DNA from: Bacteroidales bacterium UBA5342
Lineage (GTDB): Bacteria; Bacteroidota; Bacteroidia; Bacteroidales; UBA5342
Direction: 5' to 3'
DNA: 19,193 nt
Assembly (NCBI GenBank): GCA_002408065.1
Contig: DHQI01000116.1
Coordinates: 23,407 to 42,599 of the forward strand
Position 1 is the first letter of the stretch; each line of letters starts with the position of its first letter. The translations under genes were made by a program, and so were the position numbers. Of the stretch, positions 1-7,073 are shown piece by piece. The notes beneath the pieces are model-generated. The model was not told the origin of the DNA, searched no databases, and saw nothing but the letters and a program-made list of their open reading frames with translations.

Positions 1-1
1 C

Positions 2-415
2 GGCATAGAGGGTCCTGAAGCGGGTGGCGAAGGTCTGGAGGCAAAAATTGATGGTTTCAAAGGTTTGATAAACCGTGTCAAAGAAACATTTCCTAACGCT
101 TCGGTATTTGCAACGACTTTGCGCGAAGTAGTGAATGTGAATGAACACCAATGGGGTGCTATTATGCTGGCTAATAACGAATGGCAAGTGATAGAACCGC
201 GTCCTATTCGTGTATTGGATCGCATTGGTGGAGGCGATGGCTTTGTAGGAGGTATGCTCTATGGCATCCTGAAAGAATGGGAAGCCGAGAAATGGGCGCA
301 GTTTGGCTGGGCTACCGGCGCTATGGCAACGACCTTCCTGACGGACTACGCTCAACCGGCTGATGAAGATATGGTGTGGAGCATCTGGAGTGGTAATGCG
401 CGTGTGAAACGTTAA
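2..415 (+). CDS. kdgK: 2-keto-3-deoxygluconate kinase, PfkB family (C-terminal part; 5' end outside window)
   Basis: The reading frame is open from base 2 to the TAA at 413-415, so this is the last ~137 codons of a gene that starts upstream. The fragment carries the PfkB-family signature 2, LDRIGGGDGFVGG, at about fragment residues 72-84; the Asp of GGGD (about residue 79) is the expected catalytic base and the glycines form the anion hole. The DR(I/V)GGGD form, in place of the usual DTxGAGD, is what I remember from Bacteroidota sugar kinases beside KDPG aldolase genes, and eda lies downstream here. KDG kinase would phosphorylate 2-keto-3-deoxygluconate to KDPG in the cytoplasm, linking the UxuA product to Eda. 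The sugar specificity is inferred from context: the substrate-binding N-terminal half is not visible. Another PfkB sugar kinase is the main alternative. Confidence 0.8.
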   Translation, partial: GIEGPEAGGEGLEAKIDGFKGLINRVKETFPNASVFATTLREVVNVNEHQWGAIMLANNEWQVIEPRPIRVLDRIGGGDGFVGGMLYGILKEWEAEKWAQFGWATGAMATTFLTDYAQPADEDMVWSIWSGNARVKR

Positions 416-425
416 AAGAAAAGAT

Positions 426-567
426 CCACGAATCTCATGAATGACACTAATTTTTGAGTTCTACGTCATATTTCACAAATTAGATGAGTCGTCAAATTTT
501 ATGTGGCAAGTTGAATTTGTGTAATTAACGAGTATAGCTCAATTCGTGTTATTAGTGCAATTCGTGG
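426..567. repeat. Nonamer-periodic palindromic intergenic repeat, copy 1
   Basis: A ~142 bp element whose two ends are inverted copies of each other (ccacgaat at the left, attcgtgg at the right). The left arm is built from degenerate 9-nt units related to CACGAATTA, and the right arm from the reverse-complement type (caattcgtg, ttattagtg). The interior contains acgtca/gacgt-like words. A second copy with the same layout follows at 588-734. Together the two fill the 334-bp spacer between the kinase and the LarA-like gene. No coding potential is evident. Confidence 0.8.
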
Positions 568-587
568 AAAAAAATTATAAAAAGTTG

Positions 588-734
588 CCCACGAATTACA
601 CGAATTACACTAATTTTTGAATTCGACGTAGTATTTCACGAATTCAATTATTCGACGTCAAATTTTACGTAGCAAATTAAATTAGTGTAATTGACGAGTG
701 TCGTTTAATTTGTGTCATTAGTGCAATTCGTGGG
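588..734. repeat. Nonamer-periodic palindromic intergenic repeat, copy 2
   Basis: A direct repeat of the element at 426-567, similar through its whole length and more regular. The left arm begins ccc then acgaattac acgaattac actaatttt; the right arm ends attagtgca attcgtggg, the inverse. It ends only 15 bp before the start codon of the next gene, so a transcript from upstream would carry a very long hairpin in the leader. This leaves almost no room for an ordinary promoter between the repeat and that gene, unless the promoter lies inside the repeat. Confidence 0.8.
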
Positions 735-749
735 GGAAAATATTTAGAT

Positions 750-2033
750 ATGATATTTTACGAAAAAGGATCACAAACAACAGAATTATCGCCTGAAGAA
801 ATTAAGCAGGCGATTTTTTCTGCTTTGGAACAATTGGGAGAAAAGAAAAGAGTGGTAGCCGTTCCTCCGGATTTTACGCGCTTTAATTCGCGTGCCGGTG
901 AGATTACATCTTACTGTTACGGTTTTTATAAAGATAAAATGAGTGATGTATTGCCGGCTTTAGGTACGCACAACCCTATGACTAAGGAACAGATAGACCG
1001 TATGTTTCCCGGTGTGCCACAGGATTTATTCCGCATACACGACTGGCGCAACGATGTGGTCACGGTTGGTGAGGTGCCGGCTGAGTTTGTAAAAGAAGTC
1101 TCGGAAGGTGCTGTTGATTTTACCTGGCCCGCTCAGGTTAATAAACTGCTTTTAGAGGAAGATATTGATTTAATTCTGTCCATAGGACAAGTAGTACCTC
1201 ACGAGGTGGTGGGAATGGCCAACTACAACAAGAATATCTTTGTTGGGACTGGTGGTTCTGAGGGGATTAATAAAAGTCACTATGTAGGAGCAGCCTACGG
1301 TATGGAGCGTATGATGGGACATGCCGATACACCGGTACGTCGTATTTTCAACTATGCTTCTGATAATTTCACAGCAGATCTGCCTATTCTTTATGTACAA
1401 ACGGTAATTGGTAAAGGTAAAGATGGCGAATTGAAGCTGCGTGGTCTTTATATCGGTGACGATTTAGAGGTGTTTACCAAAGCAGCCAAGCTTTCTTTGG
1501 AAGTTAACTTCGAGATGTTAGATAAACCTCTAAACAAGGTGATTGTATATCTGGATCCTGAAGAATTTAACAGTACGTGGTTGGGAAATAAGAGTGTGTA
1601 CCGTACCCGTATGGCCATAGATGACGGAGGTGAATTGATTGTGATTGCGCCTAAATTGGTAGAGTTTGGCGAAGACAAAGAAATAGACAAACTGATACGC
1701 AAGTATGGTTATTGCGGCACGGAAAATACCCTGGAGTTCGTAAAGAAAAACGAAGACCTGGGTAATAACCTGAGTGCGGCGGCTCACCTTATTCACGGTT
1801 CCAGTGAGGGCCGTTTCTCTGTGACATATTGTCCCGGAAAGGAAAAAGGGAACCTGAGCAAAGAAGAAATAGAATCCGTTCACTTCTTGTATGGCGACAT
1901 CGATGAGGTGATGGAAAAATATGATTTTAACAACTTAAAAGACGGTTACAATACTGTGAATGGGGAAGAGGTGTTCTACATTTCTAACCCTGCATTGGGA
2001 TTGTGGGCCTTTCGCGAGCGTTTTTCTTATTAA
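750..2033 (+). CDS. LarA-superfamily nickel-pincer hydroxyacid racemase/epimerase (possible D-gluconate/D-mannonate 2-epimerase)
   Basis: A cytoplasmic protein of 427 residues. The key residues of lactate racemase LarA are recognisable: DFTR at 41-44 (LarA D72-x-T-R75, substrate binding), GTHNPMT at 72-78 with H74 (LarA H108), H151 in VVPHEV (LarA H174), K161 (LarA K184, which binds the nickel-pincer nucleotide covalently) and H177 (LarA H200, nickel ligand). The spacings H151-K161-H177 (10 and 16) match LarA exactly. The usual DPTRP is DFTRF here, so lactate is probably not the substrate. The superfamily includes a described gluconate 2-epimerase (GntE). With uxuA, UxuB-like genes and gnd alongside, C2 epimerisation of mannonate to gluconate is the most sensible role, but this is inference. 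The enzyme would need LarB, LarC and LarE from elsewhere for its cofactor. The start follows the long palindromic repeat directly. Confidence 0.8.
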   Translation: MIFYEKGSQTTELSPEEIKQAIFSALEQLGEKKRVVAVPPDFTRFNSRAGEITSYCYGFYKDKMSDVLPALGTHNPMTKEQIDRMFPGVPQDLFRIHDWRNDVVTVGEVPAEFVKEVSEGAVDFTWPAQVNKLLLEEDIDLILSIGQVVPHEVVGMANYNKNIFVGTGGSEGINKSHYVGAAYGMERMMGHADTPVRRIFNYASDNFTADLPILYVQTVIGKGKDGELKLRGLYIGDDLEVFTKAAKLSLEVNFEMLDKPLNKVIVYLDPEEFNSTWLGNKSVYRTRMAIDDGGELIVIAPKLVEFGEDKEIDKLIRKYGYCGTENTLEFVKKNEDLGNNLSAAAHLIHGSSEGRFSVTYCPGKEKGNLSKEEIESVHFLYGDIDEVMEKYDFNNLKDGYNTVNGEEVFYISNPALGLWAFRERFSY

Positions 2034-2039
2034 AAGAAG

Positions 2040-2100
2040 GCTGTTAGCTATTGGCTTTTAGCTTTTAGCAGTCAACGGCCAATAGCCAATAGTCAACAGC
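2040..2100. repeat. Heptad-periodic palindromic repeat, family A copy 1
   Basis: This ~61 bp spacer element reads in consecutive 7-nt units, starting gctgtta, gctattg, gctttta (twice), then gcagtca, and switching to reverse-complement-type units such as atagcca and atagtca before ending acagc. The outer 16 nt (2040-2055 against 2085-2100) pair at 14 positions. A sister element lies at 3602-3657, after the next gene. It has no T-run, so it does not look like a standard intrinsic terminator. Confidence 0.75.
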
Positions 2101-2146
2101 AAAATAGAAAACAAACTTTGAATCTTGAATAAATAATATTGGATCA

Positions 2147-3598
2147 ATGAACAAAGCTAACATTGGATTAATCGGATTAGCAGTAATGGGTGAAAACCTG
2201 GTACTGAATATGGAAAGCAAAGGTTTTACGGTAGCCGTGTTTAACCGTACAGTAGAAAAAGTAGATAATTTCGTGAATGGCCGCGGTAAGGACAAGAACT
2301 TTATTCCTTGTCACTCTATCGAAGAGCTTTGTGCGAATCTGGAGCGTCCACGCAAGGTAATGATGTTGGTCAAAGCCGGACAAGCGGTGGACGATTTTAT
2401 TGATAAGATTATTCCTTATTTGGAAGAAGGTGATATCATTATCGATGGTGGTAACACACATTACCCTGATACTATTCGCCGTACTAAATATGTAGAAAGT
2501 AAAGGCTTGCTATATGTTGGCTCTGGTGTTTCCGGTGGTGAAGAAGGGGCGCTTTTAGGGCCTTCGATGATGCCGGGTGGTTCGCCTGCTGCTTGGGAAC
2601 ATATCAAACCTATCTTTCAATCGGTAGCGGCTAAAGTAGAGGACGGCAGTCCGTGTTGCGACTGGGTAGGCGAGAATGGTGCCGGTCATTTTGTAAAAAT
2701 GGTACACAACGGTATTGAGTACGGTGATATGCAAATCATTTGCGAAGCTTACCAGATTATGAAAGAGCTTTTAGGCATGAGCAATGCAGAGATGCACGAA
2801 GTATTTGCAGAATGGAACAGAGGTGACTTGGACTCTTACTTGATTGAAATTACCCGCGACATTCTGGCTTATCAGGATGAGAACGGTGAAGAGGTGGTCG
2901 ATAAAATTTTAGATACAGCCGGCCAAAAAGGAACCGGTAAATGGACTGGTGTTTCAGCCTTGGATTTAGGGATACCCTTGACCTTGATTGGCGAATCGGT
3001 ATTTGCCCGCTGCCTCTCGGCTCAAAAAGATGAGCGTGTGGTTGCTGCACAAACAATCAGTGGCGTTAAAGCTAATTTTAAAGGAGATAAGGCGCAGTTA
3101 ATCAGTGATCTGAAAGATGCTCTTTATGCTTCTAAAATTGTTTCGTACGCCCAGGGTTATGCCTTGATGAAGGAAGCTGCTAAAGAATATGGCTGGAACC
3201 TCAACAATGGTGGTATCGCCTTGATGTGGCGTGGTGGTTGTATTATCCGTTCTGCTTTCTTGGGAAAAATTAAAGAAGCTTTTGATAAAAATCCGGATCT
3301 GAATAACTTGTTATTGGATGATTTCTTTAAAGAAACGGTTGCAAAAGCCGAAAAAGGCTGGCGTAACGTGTGTGCTACGGCTATGATGAATGGTATTCCT
3401 GCTCCTTGTTTTACAGCAGCTTTAAGCTATTTTGATGGCTATCGTAGTGAGCGTCTGCCGGCTAACTTGCTACAGGCACAGCGTGATTATTTCGGTGCAC
3501 ACACATACGAACGTACAGACAAACCACGTGGCGAATTTTTCCATACTAACTGGACCGGACGCGGTGGTAACACAACCTCAAATACGTACAATGCGTAA
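2147..3598 (+). CDS. gnd: 6-phosphogluconate dehydrogenase, decarboxylating
   Basis: A 483-residue protein, full length for the family. It oxidatively decarboxylates 6-phosphogluconate to ribulose-5-phosphate, reducing NADP+, in the cytoplasm. The Rossmann motif GLIGLAVMG is at 7-15, and NRT at 33-35 follows beta-2 as in NADP-dependent members. GSGVSGGEEGA (126-136), K184, H187-N188-G-I and E191 correspond to the sheep enzyme's S128-G-G, catalytic K183, H186-N187 and E190. GQKGTGKWT and a C-terminal tail rich in Thr, Gly and Asn are also typical. The neighbours are hexonate genes rather than zwf or pgl. That suggests 6-phosphogluconate made from gluconate as the substrate source here, but no gluconokinase is in the window. 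Repeat elements flank the gene on both sides. Confidence 0.97.
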   Translation: MNKANIGLIGLAVMGENLVLNMESKGFTVAVFNRTVEKVDNFVNGRGKDKNFIPCHSIEELCANLERPRKVMMLVKAGQAVDDFIDKIIPYLEEGDIIIDGGNTHYPDTIRRTKYVESKGLLYVGSGVSGGEEGALLGPSMMPGGSPAAWEHIKPIFQSVAAKVEDGSPCCDWVGENGAGHFVKMVHNGIEYGDMQIICEAYQIMKELLGMSNAEMHEVFAEWNRGDLDSYLIEITRDILAYQDENGEEVVDKILDTAGQKGTGKWTGVSALDLGIPLTLIGESVFARCLSAQKDERVVAAQTISGVKANFKGDKAQLISDLKDALYASKIVSYAQGYALMKEAAKEYGWNLNNGGIALMWRGGCIIRSAFLGKIKEAFDKNPDLNNLLLDDFFKETVAKAEKGWRNVCATAMMNGIPAPCFTAALSYFDGYRSERLPANLLQAQRDYFGAHTYERTDKPRGEFFHTNWTGRGGNTTSNTYNA

Positions 3599-3601
3599 GT
3601 G

Positions 3602-3657
3602 GCTATTAGCTATTGGCCTTTAGCAGACAATAGCTAAGGGCTAAAAGCTAACAGCTT
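3602..3657. repeat. Heptad-periodic palindromic repeat, family A copy 2
   Basis: Eight consecutive 7-nt units fill the spacer from just after the gnd stop: gctatta, gctattg, gccttta and gcagaca, then the inverse type, e.g. atagcta and aaagcta. Unit order and sequence match the element at 2040-2100, with one gcttta-type unit fewer, so the two are members of one family on either side of gnd. Confidence 0.75.
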
Positions 3658-3687
3658 TAAATTTTAAAAAATACTAACATATATATA

Positions 3688-4512
3688 ATGAACTATTTAA
3701 ATCAACTATTTGGCCTTGAAGGCAAAGTGGCAGTACTCACCGGTGGTGGTGGTGTATTGGCAGCAGAGATTGGACGTGGTATGGCACAAGCAGGTGCTAT
3801 TGTAATCCTTTTGGACATCCGCGAAGAGAATGCAGTAAAAACAGCAGAAGAAATTAAAAAGTCAGGCGGTATTGCTGTAGGAATGGCTTCTAACGTATTG
3901 GATAAGGCCAATATGGAAGAGGTTTGTGCCAATATCGTTAAAGAATATGGCAAAGTAGACATTTTATTAAATGCTGCTGGTGGAAACCAACCGGGCGCTA
4001 CTATCGGTCCTGATCAAACGATTTTCGACTTGGAACTGGATGCTTTGGATAAAGTAACAAGTTTGAACTTTAACGGTTCGGTGATTCCAAGTTTAGTATT
4101 TGGTAAGCAAATGGCAGAACAAGGTGAAGGCAATATCATTAACATCTCTTCGATGACTGCTTATCAGGCTATTACCCGTGTAGTGGGGTATTCAGCGTCT
4201 AAGGCTGCTATTACCAATTTTACCACTTGGATGGCCACAGAAATGGCGAAGAAATTTAGTGATAAAATACGTGTGAATGCTATTGCTCCAGGCTTCTTTA
4301 TTGGTGACCAAAACCGTGCTTTATTAATTAATGAAGATGGTTCTTTGACACCACGTAGCAAGGATATTTTGCATAACACCCCTATGAACCGTTTTGGTGA
4401 AGCAGCTGAGTTGATTGGTGCTGTGATTTACTTGGTGAGTCCGGCGGCTTCTTTTGTGACGGGTACTGTGCTACCTGTGGATGGTGGTTTTAGTATCTTT
4501 AGTGGTGTTTAA
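3688..4512 (+). CDS. uxuB: Short-chain dehydrogenase, UxuB-like D-mannonate oxidoreductase (fructuronate reductase), NAD(H)-type
   Basis: A classical SDR of 274 residues. The nucleotide-binding loop TGGGGVLAAEIG is at 18-29, the NAAGGNQPG loop at 95-103, catalytic Ser154/155 lies in NISSM, and YSASK gives Y168 and K172. The C-terminal PVDGGFSIFSGV matches the SDR-type mannonate oxidoreductases such as Bacillus subtilis UxuB. The protein would interconvert D-fructuronate and D-mannonate, feeding uxuA. Asp43 at the end of beta-2 (LLDIRE) is the residue that binds the adenosine ribose in NAD-dependent SDRs, so NAD(H) is predicted. A paralogue follows at 4711. A related hexonate dehydrogenase activity cannot be excluded from sequence alone. 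Confidence 0.8.
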   Translation: MNYLNQLFGLEGKVAVLTGGGGVLAAEIGRGMAQAGAIVILLDIREENAVKTAEEIKKSGGIAVGMASNVLDKANMEEVCANIVKEYGKVDILLNAAGGNQPGATIGPDQTIFDLELDALDKVTSLNFNGSVIPSLVFGKQMAEQGEGNIINISSMTAYQAITRVVGYSASKAAITNFTTWMATEMAKKFSDKIRVNAIAPGFFIGDQNRALLINEDGSLTPRSKDILHNTPMNRFGEAAELIGAVIYLVSPAASFVTGTVLPVDGGFSIFSGV

Positions 4513-4710
4513 TTAAAACTATTTGAATTAACTCACTAAAAACCACTGATACATTAGTCTGGAGAACTATTAACAAGCTCCAATATCTATTTCAGATAAA
4601 ACATCGTAAATTTTATTGAGAATATGACGTATCGCACAAGTCTCACGATATGAGCTTTGAGTAATTTAAGTCTAAAGGTCTATTGTAATTACACAATTTT
4701 TAATACAATT

Positions 4711-5523
4711 ATGAATTATATAGAAAAACTATTCTCATTAAAAGGAAAAGTTATTGTCATAACAGGTGGAAGTGGTGTTTTAGCTTCGGATATCGGAGCT
4801 GGCTTAGTTAAGGCCGGCGCAACAGTCATTTTGCTGGGACGGAGTCTCGAACGTCTAAAGGACAAAGCAAAGCATATAAAGGCTAGTGCCGCCTTTGCTA
4901 CTGATGTGATGGACAAAAAATCGGTAGAACGCGCTTGTGATGATATTGTTAAGCAATATACTAAAGTAGACGTTTTACTCAATGCTGCTGGAGGTAATCA
5001 ACCAGGGGCTACGGTTAATGATGATCAATCTCTGTTTGATATAGATCTTGAAGCAATTACCGAGGTTAATGATTTGAATTTTAAAGGCTCTGTCATTCCC
5101 AGCTTGGTGTTTGGTCAGCAAATGGCTAAGCAGGGAGAGGGAAATATTATCAATTTTTCATCGATGTCTGCTTTTCAAGTGATGACGCGTGTGGTTGGTT
5201 ATTCTGCATCAAAAGCAGCCATCACGAATTTTACCTCGTGGATGGCCACCGAAATGGCAAAGAAGTTTAGCGATAAAATTCGTATCAATGCTATTGCACC
5301 GGGATTTTTTGTTGGAAATCAAAACCGTGCCTTGTTAATTAATGAAGATGGTTCTCTGACACCTCGTAGCAAAGATATTTTACACAATACGCCCATGAAT
5401 CGCTTTGGAGAAGCTAACGAATTGATTGGTGCGGTGATATTTCTGATAAGTCCTTCAGCGTCTTTTGTGACGGGTACTGTGCTACCTGTAGATGGTGGTT
5501 TTAGTATTTTTAGTGGAGTTTAA
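4711..5523 (+). CDS. Short-chain dehydrogenase, second UxuB-like paralogue, probable NADP(H)-type
   Basis: A 270-residue SDR paralogous to the preceding gene. It has TGGSGVLASDIG at 18-29, NAAGGNQPG at 91-99, catalytic S151, and YSASK with Y164 and K168. I chose the ATG at 4711 because it aligns with the paralogue's start (MNY..LF.L.GKV); the in-frame TTG at 4657 would add an unsupported tail. The beta-2 end reads LLGRS: Gly43 and Arg44 replace the paralogue's Asp-Ile, a change usually associated with NADP(H). The last ~63 bases differ from the paralogue at only 3 positions, while the 5' part is far more diverged. The 198-bp spacer before it is AT-rich, with no repeat or convincing promoter. 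It may catalyse the same mannonate/fructuronate step with another cofactor, or act on a different hexonate. Confidence 0.75.
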   Translation: MNYIEKLFSLKGKVIVITGGSGVLASDIGAGLVKAGATVILLGRSLERLKDKAKHIKASAAFATDVMDKKSVERACDDIVKQYTKVDVLLNAAGGNQPGATVNDDQSLFDIDLEAITEVNDLNFKGSVIPSLVFGQQMAKQGEGNIINFSSMSAFQVMTRVVGYSASKAAITNFTSWMATEMAKKFSDKIRINAIAPGFFVGNQNRALLINEDGSLTPRSKDILHNTPMNRFGEANELIGAVIFLISPSASFVTGTVLPVDGGFSIFSGV

Positions 5524-5530
5524 AAAAAAG

Positions 5531-5610
5531 AGTTCGAAGTTCAAAGTTCGGAGTTCGAAGTTGGTTCTTTCCAATTTCAATTTTCCAATTTCTAATTTCC
5601 AATTTCAAAA
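5531..5610. repeat. Heptad-periodic tandem repeat, family B
   Basis: Five 7-nt units of the type agttcga or agttcaa occupy 5531-5565. After a 3-nt gap come three 14-nt units (5569-5582, 5583-5596, 5597-5610), each beginning ttccaatttc, which also read as six heptads. The repeat fills most of the spacer between the second SDR gene and uxuA. It is not clearly palindromic, unlike the gct-type elements at 2040 and 3602, but it shares their 7-nt period. Confidence 0.8.
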
Positions 5611-5669
5611 TAGCCCAAAACCCAAATAATAAACCTTAAGTGGCCGTTAGGCCAAATTTTAAATAACTT

Positions 5670-6902
5670 ATGTTTGACTATACCTGGCGATGGTACGGCC
5701 CGAACGACCGTATTACCATCCAACAAGCAAAACAAGCAGGGGCTCGCAGTGTAGTGAGTGCCTTGCATCATATTCCTAATGGCGAAGTATGGACCAAGGA
5801 AGAAATTAAAAAACGTATTGAAGAGATAGCTGTAGTAGGCCTTGAGTGGTCTGTAGTAGAGAGTGTCCCTGTACACGAAGACATCAAAAAGCAGACAGGC
5901 AATTACAAGCAGTACATCGAGAATTATAAGGAGACCTTGCGTAATTTGTCTAAATTCGGCATTCGCACTGTATGTTACAATTTTATGCCGGTGCTGGACT
6001 GGTCGCGTACACACATCAACTACGAAATGCCTGATGGTTCGCAGACTTTGCTCTATAAAATGGCTGATTTTGCCGCTTTCGATATGTTTATTCTGAAACG
6101 TCCGGGAGCCGAAGCGGACTACAAACCTGAGATGATAAAAAAAGCCGAAGCTGCTTTTGATAAAATGACTCAGGAAGAAAAAGATACCTTGAGTGATGCT
6201 ATTCTGGCTGGTTTGCCCGGTTCGGAAGAGACGTATACCTTGGAAGCTTTTCAGGCCGTACTGGATGAATACAAAGGTATTGACCGTGCTAAATTACAAA
6301 AGCATCTCTTCGATTTTGCTGATGAAATAATGCCTGTGGCAGAGGAATGTGGCATTCTGATGGGAATTCATCCGGATGATCCCTCTTGGAATTTGCTAGG
6401 CTTACCCCGGGTGATGAGTTCTGTACAAGATGCTAAGGCCTTGATAGAGCACTATGATTCACCATCGAATGGTATCACTCTTTGTACCGGATCGTGGGGA
6501 ACCAATTATAATAACTGTTTGGTGAGTATGACTGAGGAGTTAGCACACCGTATCAATTTTGTACACCTGCGTAATGTTCAGCGTGACGAAGACTATAACT
6601 TTATGGAACATTATCTTTTCCAGGGGGATATTGATATCTTTGGTGTAATGAAGGCTTTAGTGACCAGCGAAGATCGTCGTGGTTTTGATGAGAAGTTTCC
6701 GGGCCACAAACTGCCTTTACGACCTGATCACGGTAATCAGATGTTGGATGATATTGGGCGTAATTATTTCCCGGGTTATTCTCTCTATGGCCGTATGAAG
6801 GCGCTGGACAAAATCAAAGGCTTGGAGATAGGTATACGAGGCATGATACAAGGGGATGATCGTCCTCACGCTTGCCCGAGCACATTAAACATTCAAGATT
6901 AA
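5670..6902 (+). CDS. uxuA: D-mannonate dehydratase
   Basis: A 410-residue UxuA-family protein (E. coli UxuA is 394). It dehydrates D-mannonate to 2-keto-3-deoxygluconate in the cytoplasm, using Mn2+ or Fe2+. The N-terminus (MFDYTWRWYGPND) and the metal-site motifs are typical: H234 in GIHPDDPSW, C272 in LCTGSWG, H299 in FVHLRNV and D353 in LRPDHG. These correspond to the His/Cys/His/Asp ligand set of the structurally characterised enzyme, as I recall it. The position between the UxuB-like reductases and eda matches the Ashwell hexuronate pathway. It is preceded by the heptad repeat and followed by a 171-bp spacer with the operator and promoter of eda-exuT, so uxuA is probably the last gene of the upstream transcript. 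Confidence 0.97.
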   Translation: MFDYTWRWYGPNDRITIQQAKQAGARSVVSALHHIPNGEVWTKEEIKKRIEEIAVVGLEWSVVESVPVHEDIKKQTGNYKQYIENYKETLRNLSKFGIRTVCYNFMPVLDWSRTHINYEMPDGSQTLLYKMADFAAFDMFILKRPGAEADYKPEMIKKAEAAFDKMTQEEKDTLSDAILAGLPGSEETYTLEAFQAVLDEYKGIDRAKLQKHLFDFADEIMPVAEECGILMGIHPDDPSWNLLGLPRVMSSVQDAKALIEHYDSPSNGITLCTGSWGTNYNNCLVSMTEELAHRINFVHLRNVQRDEDYNFMEHYLFQGDIDIFGVMKALVTSEDRRGFDEKFPGHKLPLRPDHGNQMLDDIGRNYFPGYSLYGRMKALDKIKGLEIGIRGMIQGDDRPHACPSTLNIQD

Positions 6903-6985
6903 GCGTTTATTATTCTATAATTCACGCTTGTTATTTGTCACCAAAGTACACCGTGATGACTATGGAATAATGAATTAAATGACGA

Positions 6986-7001
6986 GTGCAATCGTTTGCA
7001 C
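6986..7001. promoter_or_regulatory. LacI-family-type operator upstream of eda
   Basis: The 16-mer gtgcaatcgtttgcac is a palindrome with a central CG and only one mismatched pair, which is the form of LacI/GalR-family operators (TGCAAnCGnTTGCA). It lies 73-88 bp before the eda start and overlaps the likely -33 element, so repression relieved by a pathway intermediate is plausible. The regulator gene is not in the window. Confidence 0.7.
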
Positions 7002-7026
7002 ACATCATAAAAAATGATTTTATTTG
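6995..7026 (+). promoter_or_regulatory. Probable Bacteroidota-type promoter of eda-exuT
   Basis: A -33-like TTTG (6995-6998) and a -7-like TTTATTTG (7019-7026; one mismatch to TAnnTTTG) are 20 bp apart, which fits the Bacteroidota primary sigma consensus. Transcription would start near 7032, about 40 bases before the eda start codon. This also argues against the in-frame ATG at 7014, which would lie inside the promoter. Confidence 0.45.
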
Positions 7027-7073
7027 CATCTCTGAATTATGAGGTAAAAATTAATCAATTAACAGAAAGAAAA

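Noticed and set aside
426..734. A CRISPR-like array
   Set aside because: Only two long imperfect palindromic copies, with no regular identical repeats, no spacers and no cas genes.
1530..1883. Minus-strand open frames inside the LarA-like gene
   Set aside because: They are antisense to a conserved gene and have no recognisable domain.
4657..4710. An N-terminal extension of the second SDR from a TTG
   Set aside because: The paralogue's start aligns with the ATG at 4711, and the extension has no SDR-like sequence.
5531..5610. A CRISPR array or phase-variable coding repeat
   Set aside because: Units are 7-14 nt, degenerate and without spacers; the array lies between genes and does not continue either reading frame.
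7014..7073. An N-terminal extension of eda from the ATG at 7014
   Set aside because: The extra 20 residues do not fit the aldolase N-terminus, and the region holds the predicted -7 element; ATG 7074 is the better start.
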